In this document: piece after piece, positions 1 to 6,054 of the stretch
Layout: each line of letters starts with the position of its first letter
Position numbering within the stretch: position 1 is the stretch's first letter
Assembly: GCA_016934895.1 (NCBI GenBank)
Contig: JAFGRZ010000284.1
Location: forward strand, 1 to 13,638
Source of the DNA: Candidatus Aminicenantota bacterium
GTDB lineage: Bacteria; Acidobacteriota; Aminicenantia; Aminicenantales; UBA8522
DNA length: 13,638 bases
Reading direction: 5' to 3'
Notes under the pieces: generated by a model
What the model saw: only the letters and a program-made list of their open reading frames with translations
What the model was told of the DNA's origin: nothing
Databases searched by the model: none
Position numbers and translations under genes: made by a program

Positions 1-92
1 CGCAGCGCCGAGAAGAGCGTTGAGGCAACGGCGTTAAGAACCCGATTGGGAGCGAGGCCGATGGACGGCTGATCATAGCCTCCATTTTCCAT
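1..92 (-). CDS. Possible N-terminal fragment of an unidentified divergent gene
   Basis: Read on the minus strand, the frame starting with ATG at 92-90 stays open for 30 codons to the left edge and begins MENGGYDQPSIGLAPNRVLN. Codon choice looks like that of the other genes here. The same frame is open upstream to a TGA at 155-153, so a TTG or GTG start a little further up is also possible. I see no convincing Shine-Dalgarno sequence before the ATG. I do not recognise the protein. If real, it would be transcribed away from the MBL-fold gene starting at 179. A competing plus-strand frame (1-72, ending TGA) could instead be the C-terminus of an upstream gene. Confidence is low because only 92 bases are visible. 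Confidence 0.3.
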   Translation of the reverse strand, partial: MENGGYDQPSIGLAPNRVLNAVASTLFSAL

Positions 93-132
93 GTTGGCCG
101 CACTTTTCGGCACAGAGTCCAAAGAGGGCAGG

Positions 133-162
133 TTGATTTTCGGGGGCGATTTTCATTTAATA
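133..162 (+). promoter_or_regulatory. Candidate sigma70-type promoter for the MBL-fold gene
   Basis: TTGATT at 133-138 and TTAATA at 157-162 are separated by 18 bases, in a locally AT-rich patch of GC-rich DNA. The start codon at 179 lies only 17 bases past the -10 box and no Shine-Dalgarno sequence is visible before it, so a transcript from here would have a very short leader. This is pattern matching only. Confidence 0.35.
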
Positions 163-178
163 GGCTCTTCGATCAATC

Positions 179-952
179 ATGGCGGATATCTATTTCCTGG
201 GTACGGGCGGTTCAGTCGCGACGCCGCAGCGTGATAATACGTCCCTCCTTCTCCGGACGGCGGGCGAGCTTATCCTCGTCGATTGCCCAGGAAGCGTCGG
301 CGCCAAGGTCAGGAAGCTGGGATTCGAGCCGGGTCAAATCACGACCGTCATTCTGACCCATACCCACCCGGACCATGTCTACGGTCTTCCTTCTTTGATT
401 CATAGTCAGATGCTCATCGCCGGAGAGATCCGCGTTCTGGGATCCGAGGCGACCGTCCATTTCTGCCGGCGTTTGCTCGATCTCTTCGGCTTGAGGCGCC
501 GAAAAATCAAAACACGCGTCCGGTTCCAGGCTCTGAGGCCGGGTCAAACGGTTCGCCTCGGCAAGACGGCCGAGGCCCGGACGCTGGCGGTGCCGCACCA
601 CCTGTCCTCCCTGGCTTATCATTTTTATCTTGATGAGGGGCGCGAGGTTCTTTTCTCGGGCGATACGCCGATCCACGAGCCGCTCTTCGAGGACGCCCGG
701 GGGGTGAGTTGCCTCATTCATGATGCCGGCGCTCCCGATCGATTTTTCAAAAAGTATCCCATATTGTATCTGATTCACACCTCTTTTCTCGACCTCGGCC
801 GGTGGAGCGCGGAGGCCGGGATCGGATGTCTCGTCCCCTGCCATTTCCTGGCGGAAGCGGCCTCCTCAGCGGCTGAGGTGCGGTGTGAAATCCGGCGCCA
901 TTTCAAGGGATGCCTGATTGTGCCTCGAGATCTTCAAAGGATCCGGCTGTGA
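179..952 (+). CDS. RNase Z-like metallo-beta-lactamase-fold hydrolase
   Basis: A 257-residue cytoplasmic protein of the metallo-beta-lactamase superfamily, closest in layout to RNase Z/ElaC-like and related phosphodiesterases. The N-terminus MADIYFLGTGGS and residues QRDNTSLLL match the usual first strands of that group. The metal-binding HTHPDH motif is at residues 61-66. Further likely ligands are His140 or His141 (VPHH), Asp162 (FSGDT), and the late histidines His200 (IHTS) and His222 (VPCHF). The C-terminus (VPRDLQRIRL) also resembles RNase Z proteins. It lacks the long exosite arm expected of a classical tRNA 3' processing enzyme, as far as I can tell by eye, so the substrate is uncertain. 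No Shine-Dalgarno sequence is visible, but this start gives the canonical fold beginning. The lipoprotein amidohydrolase gene follows 48 bases later, probably in the same transcript. Confidence 0.85.
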   Translation: MADIYFLGTGGSVATPQRDNTSLLLRTAGELILVDCPGSVGAKVRKLGFEPGQITTVILTHTHPDHVYGLPSLIHSQMLIAGEIRVLGSEATVHFCRRLLDLFGLRRRKIKTRVRFQALRPGQTVRLGKTAEARTLAVPHHLSSLAYHFYLDEGREVLFSGDTPIHEPLFEDARGVSCLIHDAGAPDRFFKKYPILYLIHTSFLDLGRWSAEAGIGCLVPCHFLAEAASSAAEVRCEIRRHFKGCLIVPRDLQRIRL

Positions 953-1000
953 GTCGACAAGATCCGAGGCGTCCATTTCATCCCGAAACAGGAGACGATC

Positions 1001-2680
1001 ATGAAAAAAATGCCTCCGGTCCTGTGGGCGGTTCTGGCGGCGGTCGCTGTTCTCTCAGCGTGTCGGGGACAGAAAGTCATGGCTGACCTTGTTCTGCTCG
1101 AAGGACGGGTGTGGACAGGGGAGAGCCGGAGGCCCTGGGCGGAAGCGGTCGCCGTTCGCGGCGAAAAGATCGTCGGCATCGGCGCGTCCAGGGAAATCGG
1201 CCGCCGGGCCGGCCCGGACACCCGGGTCATCGACCTCGGTGGAAGACTCGTCCTGCCGGGATTCATCGACAGTCACACCCACTTTCTCGACGGCGGGATG
1301 GCCCTGCTCAGCATCCAGTTGCGGGAGGCCGAGAGCCGGGAAGAGTTCGTCGCGCTCGTGCGCGACAAGGCCCTGGAACTGCCCAAGGGCGAATGGATTG
1401 TCAACGGAGACTGGGACGAACAGCAATTCGACCCTCCGGAACTTCCGCGGCGGGAGTGGATCGACGGCGTGACGCCCGATCATCCCGTCTGCGTGAACCG
1501 GCATGACGGTCACATGGTCCTGGCCAATTCCGTGGCCCTCCGGATCGCCGGAATCACCGCCGCCACTCCCTCTCCTCCGGGAGGCGAGATCGGCAGGGAT
1601 CCGAGGACGGGAGAGCCGACGGGGATCCTCAAGGACGCCGCCATTGATCTCGTGACCGAGCATATTCCTTCTCCCGCTCCTGAAACCCGGCGGAAAGCGG
1701 CCGCCGCGGCCTTTCGCCTCGCTGCCGGGAACGGCGTCACCTCGACCCATGACATGGCCTATGACACCGGCCATTTCGCCGTCTATCAGGATCTTCTCAA
1801 GGAAGGAAAACTCACCTGCCGGATCTATCTCTATATCCCGATCCGCGAGGTGGATATCTATTCACGGCTTTCCCTGAGAACGCCTTTCGGGAACGATTAT
1901 CTGAAAATCGGCGGATTGAAGGGATTCGTCGATGGCTCGCTGGGTTCGGCTACGGCGCTTTTCTTTGAGCCGTACGCCGATGCTCCGGGCACTTCGGGAC
2001 TTTTTCATGCCGACATGTTCCCCCCGGGCGTCATGGAGGAAAGGCTGCTGACCGCCGACGCGGCGGGGCTCCAGGTGGCCGCGCACGCCATCGGAGACCG
2101 GGCCAACGCGGTCCTCCTCGACCTCTACGAAAAAACGATCGCCCGGAACGGGCCGAGGGAGAGGCGCTGGCGGATCGAACATGCCCAGCACCTGCGCCCG
2201 CAGGACATGGAGCGGATGGCCAGGCTGGGGGTGATCGCCTCCGTCCAGCCCTATCACGCCATCGACGACGGCCGCTGGGCCGAGAGAAAGATCGGACCGG
2301 AGCGCTGCCGGACGACCTATGCCTTCCGGTCGCTCCTCGATCGCGGAGTGACGCTCGCGGCCGGCTCCGACTGGACCGTGGCGCCGCTCGATCCGCTGGC
2401 CGGGATCTATGCCGCCGTGACCCGGCGGACAACGGACGGGAAGAATCCCGGGGGCTGGTATCCCGAGCAGAAAATCTCTATTGAGGAAGCGCTCCGCGCC
2501 TATACCGAGGGCGGCGCCTACGCCGAATTCGCCGAGACGTCGAAGGGGAAGATCAAGGAAGGATTCCTGGCCGACCTCGTCGTCCTGGACCAAAACATCT
2601 TCGATATTCCTCCTGAGAAGATCATCGAGGCGCGGGTTCAGACGACGATCGTCGGCGGCCGCATCGTCTTCGAACGGTGA
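1001..2680 (+). CDS. Exported lipoprotein amidohydrolase, YtcJ/amidohydrolase_3 family
   Basis: A 559-residue metal-dependent hydrolase of the amidohydrolase_3 (YtcJ, N-substituted formamide deformylase-like) family. Residues 1-21 look like a lipoprotein signal: MKK, a hydrophobic stretch, then a lipobox LSAC with Cys21 as the lipidated residue, so it probably acts at the membrane outside the cytoplasm. The small beta domain follows (VLLEGRVWTG), then the metal motif FIDSHTHF with His92 and His94. Later come VAAHAIGD, RIEHAQH and AAGSDWTVAP, the remaining barrel motifs of the family, and the C-terminal beta strands (ADLVVLD, VGGRIVFE). AGGAG at 990-994, six bases before the ATG, supports this start. 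An internal Met27 would give a cytoplasmic form but has no better ribosome site. The true substrate (an amide, carbamate or similar) cannot be told from sequence. The next gene begins after a 64-base gap with its own promoter signals. Confidence 0.88.
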   Translation: MKKMPPVLWAVLAAVAVLSACRGQKVMADLVLLEGRVWTGESRRPWAEAVAVRGEKIVGIGASREIGRRAGPDTRVIDLGGRLVLPGFIDSHTHFLDGGMALLSIQLREAESREEFVALVRDKALELPKGEWIVNGDWDEQQFDPPELPRREWIDGVTPDHPVCVNRHDGHMVLANSVALRIAGITAATPSPPGGEIGRDPRTGEPTGILKDAAIDLVTEHIPSPAPETRRKAAAAAFRLAAGNGVTSTHDMAYDTGHFAVYQDLLKEGKLTCRIYLYIPIREVDIYSRLSLRTPFGNDYLKIGGLKGFVDGSLGSATALFFEPYADAPGTSGLFHADMFPPGVMEERLLTADAAGLQVAAHAIGDRANAVLLDLYEKTIARNGPRERRWRIEHAQHLRPQDMERMARLGVIASVQPYHAIDDGRWAERKIGPERCRTTYAFRSLLDRGVTLAAGSDWTVAPLDPLAGIYAAVTRRTTDGKNPGGWYPEQKISIEEALRAYTEGGAYAEFAETSKGKIKEGFLADLVVLDQNIFDIPPEKIIEARVQTTIVGGRIVFER

Positions 2681-2689
2681 GGCGGCGAG

Positions 2690-2718
2690 TTGTCCAATGA
2701 ATTCCATTCTGGTAAGAT
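2690..2718 (+). promoter_or_regulatory. Candidate sigma70-type promoter for the redox operon
   Basis: TTGTCC at 2690-2695 and TAAGAT at 2713-2718 are separated by exactly 17 bases, inside the only sizeable gap between the amidohydrolase and the redox genes. A transcript starting around 2725 would carry a leader of about 20 bases holding the strong Shine-Dalgarno sequence. The downstream genes are spaced at -8 to 32 bases, so this is the natural operon promoter. It is inferred from consensus similarity only. Confidence 0.45.
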
Positions 2719-2732
2719 AACATCTTTTTTTC

Positions 2733-2740
2733 GAGGAGGT
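2733..2740 (+). promoter_or_regulatory. Strong Shine-Dalgarno sequence
   Basis: GAGGAGGT lies four bases before the ATG at 2745. It is the closest match to the anti-Shine-Dalgarno consensus in the window and fixes the start of the alanine dehydrogenase-like gene. Confidence 0.75.
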
Positions 2741-2744
2741 CGCG

Positions 2745-3857
2745 ATGAACATCGGTGTTATCAACGAAAGCGCGAAGATTGAGAATCGAGTCGGTCTGAG
2801 CCCGAGCGGAGTGTCGTTTCTTTTGGAGAAAGCGCACGCCGTCTATGTCCAGGCGGGAGCCGGATTGAGATCGGGCTACAGCAACGAAGATTATGCGGCT
2901 CAGGGGGCCCATATCGTTTTCACCGAAGAAGAAGTCTTCGGGCGGTCGGATATCGTCATCAACATTTCTCCCCTCAACCGGGAGGAGTGCCGGCTGGTCA
3001 AACCCCATCAGGTTCTTCTTGGTTTTCATCATCTGGCCATCGCCAAGAAGCCGATCGTCGAAGAGCTCCTCCAGAAAAACGTCACCATGATCGGCTACGA
3101 GATCATCCAGGACGATGATGACGCCCTGCCTTTCTATGAGAACCTGGGCGAGGTGGCGGGACCGTTATGCCTATCGATCGCGGGGCATTATCTCCAAACC
3201 AACCAGGGCGGCCGGGGAATGATCCTCGGAGGGGTCGTCAGTGTCGCGCCGGCGACGGTGGTGATCATCGGCAGCGGCGTCCTGGCCCGGAGCGCGACCC
3301 GGGCGATGCTCGGCGCCGGCGCTCAGACGATCGTCATCGGTCACAGCATGGAGAGGATGAGAAGGATCGAAGAGATGACGGGAGGACACGCCATCACGTT
3401 GATGGGAACCAAGTACAATCTGGCCCGGATCACCAAGGTCGCCGACATCCTCATCGGCGCGGTCCTTCACCCGGGAGAAAGGGCTCCGATCATGATCACC
3501 CGGGAAATGGTCAAGACCATGAAGAAAGGCTCGGTCATCATCGACCTGGCCATCGATCACGGCGGCTGCATCGAGACCAGCCGGCCGACGACCCTCGAGC
3601 ATCCGACCTTTCTGGATGAGGGCATCATCCATTATTGCGTCCCCAATATCACGTCTTCGGTCAGCCGGACGTCGACCAAGGTCCTGTCCAATCTGGCCGT
3701 CCAGTATCTCCACATCATCGGACAGTTCGGGATCGACCAGGCCATCCAGAAGAGCCGGCCGCTCGGGCGGGGGCTTTACATGCACAAGGGTTATATATCC
3801 AAAAAGAATATCGCCGAGCGCTTCCACTTGAGCGACAAGGAACCGGCTCTGGATTGA
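2745..3857 (+). CDS. Alanine dehydrogenase/transhydrogenase-alpha family protein, non-canonical active site
   Basis: A 370-residue protein that aligns by eye along its whole length with alanine dehydrogenase (NAD-dependent alanine/pyruvate interconversion) and the alpha subunit of NAD(P) transhydrogenase. Conserved features include Arg15 (ENRVGLSP), His96 (GFHHLA), QGGRG at residues 154-158, the Rossmann region GSGVLA at 176-181, and AIDHGG with Asp271. Compared with my recollection of the Mycobacterium tuberculosis enzyme, the pyruvate-binding Lys75 is Ser75. The third glycine of GxGxxG is Ala181. The acidic residue that holds the NAD ribose (Asp198 there) is Gly199, within VIGHSMERM. That tail, with Ser and Arg, would suit NADP(H) better, or the site may have lost its usual role. 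It heads the NuoEFG/NfnAB operon, 22 bases before the NuoE-like gene. I assign the family firmly but not alanine dehydrogenase activity; a redox enzyme for another 2-oxoacid or a regulatory/structural partner are alternatives. Confidence 0.8.
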   Translation: MNIGVINESAKIENRVGLSPSGVSFLLEKAHAVYVQAGAGLRSGYSNEDYAAQGAHIVFTEEEVFGRSDIVINISPLNREECRLVKPHQVLLGFHHLAIAKKPIVEELLQKNVTMIGYEIIQDDDDALPFYENLGEVAGPLCLSIAGHYLQTNQGGRGMILGGVVSVAPATVVIIGSGVLARSATRAMLGAGAQTIVIGHSMERMRRIEEMTGGHAITLMGTKYNLARITKVADILIGAVLHPGERAPIMITREMVKTMKKGSVIIDLAIDHGGCIETSRPTTLEHPTFLDEGIIHYCVPNITSSVSRTSTKVLSNLAVQYLHIIGQFGIDQAIQKSRPLGRGLYMHKGYISKKNIAERFHLSDKEPALD

Positions 3858-3879
3858 ATCTGGCTGACACAGGGACGAG

Positions 3880-4326
3880 ATGGACGAACTGCTGAAGGAA
3901 TTCGGACGGGAACAGAAGGACCTGATCCATATCCTTCACAAGGTTCAGTCCGAATACGGCTGCATTCCCGCCCCGGCCGTGCCGCGGATCGCCGAGCACT
4001 TGAACATCACCCCGAACGAGGTCTATGGTGTCCTGACCTTCTACAAGGCCTTCCGGCTCCAGCCTCCCGGAAAGTACACGGTGACGGTTTGTCAGGGCAC
4101 GTCCTGCCATGTGCGCGGCGGGGCGGCGGTCTTTGCCGAAGTCAAAAAGCAGCTCGGGATCGGGGCCGGCGAGACGACGGCCGACCGGATGTTCTCGCTG
4201 GAGACGGTCAATTGCTTCGGCTGCTGCGCCATCGGGCCGACGGTGGTCGTCAACGGCCGTTACCACTCTCAGGTCCGGGTCGCCGATGTGGGCCCCCTCC
4301 TGGCGCGATACAGAAGCCGCCCATAG
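3880..4326 (+). CDS. NuoE-like [2Fe-2S] thioredoxin-fold subunit
   Basis: A 148-residue homologue of the 24-kDa subunit of complex I and of HydC/HndA subunits of soluble bifurcating enzymes. The N-terminal helical part (residues 1-60) contains the family pattern LIHILHKVQSEYGCIP and VYGVLTFYKAF. The thioredoxin-like part binds one [2Fe-2S] cluster through Cys71, Cys76, Cys112 and Cys116 (CQGTSC and CFGCC); Cys115 is an extra cysteine inside the second pair. It normally sits beside the NuoF-like flavoprotein and takes an electron from FMN. The NuoF-like gene starts only 6 bases downstream, so the two are surely co-transcribed. Length is slightly short for NuoE of complex I (about 160-170 residues) but ordinary for soluble HydC/HndA types. 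No membrane subunits of complex I are encoded nearby, so a soluble complex is likely. Confidence 0.92.
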   Translation: MDELLKEFGREQKDLIHILHKVQSEYGCIPAPAVPRIAEHLNITPNEVYGVLTFYKAFRLQPPGKYTVTVCQGTSCHVRGGAAVFAEVKKQLGIGAGETTADRMFSLETVNCFGCCAIGPTVVVNGRYHSQVRVADVGPLLARYRSRP

Positions 4327-4332
4327 GACATC

Positions 4333-6054
4333 ATGAAGAAACTCACCGATCCCTCCGATCTCACGGCCTGGAAGGCGCGCCTGGCCGAGCAACGTCCGGT
4401 TCGGCAAAAGACCGTCGTCGTGTCCAACGGAACGTGCGGCCGGGCCAGCGGATCTTCGGCCGTCATCGAAGCGCTCAGCCGGATCCTGGAAGAGCGCGGC
4501 CTCCAGGAGGCCATCGGGCTGGAAGTCACGGGGTGTCACGGATTCTGCGAGCGCGAACCCAACATCGTCATTCTTCCCGACGGCCTGTTCTACGGTCCGC
4601 TGAAACCGGACGATATCCCCAGGATCGTGGACCAGACCCTTCTCAAGAACAAGGTCATCCCGGGGCTCGTCTACAAGGATCCCAGGACGCGCCGGGCGTT
4701 CCACCTGCTGAAGGATATTCCCTTTTATCGGAAGCAGATGCGGTTGCTGACCGGAGATAACGTGAGGATCGATCCCGACCGGATAGAGGATTATATTCTG
4801 GCGGATGGGTATCAGGCCCTGAGCCGGGCGCTTTTCGATATGACGGCCGAGGAAGTCATCCGTGAGGTCGACGCTTCGGGGCTTCGGGGAAGGGGAGGGG
4901 CCGGTTTTCCGACCGGGAAAAAATGGCAGTTCTGCCGCAACGAGACCGCCGACCGCCGTTATATCATCTGCAACGCCGATGAGGGGAACCCGGGGACCTA
5001 CATGGACCGCAGCATCCTGACGGCCAATCCCCATTGCGTCATCGAGGGGATGATCATCGGCGCCTACGCCATCGGCGCGGCCGAAGGCACCATCTATGTC
5101 CGGATGGAAGCGCCGCATGCCCTCGGGCAAGTGACCCTCGCCCGGGACCAGGCCCGGAAGGTCGGTCTGCTCGGAAGGTCCATCCTCGGGTCCGAGTTTC
5201 ACTTCGACCTTCATATCGTCGAGGGCGCAGGCGCTTATGTCTGCGGGGAGGAGACTTCGCTCATTGCCTCGATCGAAGGTTATCGAGCCGTCTCCAGGCA
5301 GCGCCCTCCCTTCCCGGCCCAGTCCGGCCTCTGGGGGCGGCCGACCAATATCAATAACGTCGAGACCTGGGCCAACGTCCCGCTGATCATCCGGAAGGGT
5401 GCCGAATGGTACAGCCGGATCGGCACCGCCCAAAGCAAGGGGACCAAGATATTTTCCCTTGTCGGCAAGATCAGAAATGGGGGGCAGGTCGAGGTACCCA
5501 TGGGCACGACGCTCCGCGAAGTCATCACCGATATCGGCGGGGGCATCAAGGACGGGAAGAAATTCAAGGCCGTTCAAACGGGCGGCCCCGGGGGAGGCTT
5601 CTTGCCCGCCGAGTTCCTGGATTTGCCGATCGATTACGACAGCCTCGTCAAAGCGGGATCCACTATGGGCTCGGGAGGGATGATCGTTTTGGACGAAACG
5701 ACCTGCATGGTCGACCTCGCCCGCCATTACATGCATTTCACCCAGGAGGAGTCCTGCGGGAAATGCGTGCCCTGTCGGGTGGGGACCAAGCAGATCCACG
5801 ATATCCTGGTCCGGATCACGCGCGGGGAAGGAAAAGAGGAGGATCTCGCTGAGCTCGAAGAGCTGGCTGAGACGGTCAAGGAGGCCTCGCTCTGCGGGCT
5901 CGGACAGGGGGCTCCCAATCCCGTGCTTTCCACGCTCCGGCATTTTCGAGGCGAATACCTGGAGCATATCAAGCACAAGAGATGTCCGGCCGGGGTTTGC
6001 GGGGAACTCTCCCCGCCGGCCCGGAAGGGCGCCCGGAAACGAAAACATGGTTAA
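4333..6054 (+). CDS. NuoF-like NADH-binding FMN/[4Fe-4S] subunit with N-terminal [2Fe-2S] domain
   Basis: A 573-residue flavoprotein subunit that oxidises or reduces NAD(H), homologous to NuoF, HydB and HndC. The N-terminal thioredoxin-like domain (about residues 25-115) shows Cys35 (NGTCGRASG) and Cys68/Cys72 (GCHGFC). Only three candidate ligands are visible; Ser31 stands where some relatives have the fourth cysteine. The FMN/NADH core follows: GLRGRGGAGFPTGKKW at 183-198, NADEGNPGT near 214-222, and GAGAYVCGEETSL at 298-310. The [4Fe-4S] cluster is bound by Cys475, Cys478, Cys481 (ESCGKCVPC) and Cys521 (LCGLGQG). The protein ends with CPAGVC (Cys551, Cys556) and a basic tail. HydB/HndC relatives continue from this point into a two-cluster ferredoxin domain, which is absent here. 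It overlaps the NuoG-like gene by 8 bases, implying coupled translation. Confidence 0.93.
   Translation: MKKLTDPSDLTAWKARLAEQRPVRQKTVVVSNGTCGRASGSSAVIEALSRILEERGLQEAIGLEVTGCHGFCEREPNIVILPDGLFYGPLKPDDIPRIVDQTLLKNKVIPGLVYKDPRTRRAFHLLKDIPFYRKQMRLLTGDNVRIDPDRIEDYILADGYQALSRALFDMTAEEVIREVDASGLRGRGGAGFPTGKKWQFCRNETADRRYIICNADEGNPGTYMDRSILTANPHCVIEGMIIGAYAIGAAEGTIYVRMEAPHALGQVTLARDQARKVGLLGRSILGSEFHFDLHIVEGAGAYVCGEETSLIASIEGYRAVSRQRPPFPAQSGLWGRPTNINNVETWANVPLIIRKGAEWYSRIGTAQSKGTKIFSLVGKIRNGGQVEVPMGTTLREVITDIGGGIKDGKKFKAVQTGGPGGGFLPAEFLDLPIDYDSLVKAGSTMGSGGMIVLDETTCMVDLARHYMHFTQEESCGKCVPCRVGTKQIHDILVRITRGEGKEEDLAELEELAETVKEASLCGLGQGAPNPVLSTLRHFRGEYLEHIKHKRCPAGVCGELSPPARKGARKRKHG

Noticed and set aside
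1..72. Plus-strand frame ending in TGA at 70-72 as the C-terminus of an upstream gene
   Set aside because: Only 23 codons are visible with no recognisable motif; the minus-strand frame over the same bases has more gene-like codon choice, so neither is firm.
73..156. A 27-codon minus-strand ORF beginning MKIAPENQ
   Set aside because: It is short, has no ribosome-binding site and overlaps a more plausible frame; no support as a gene.
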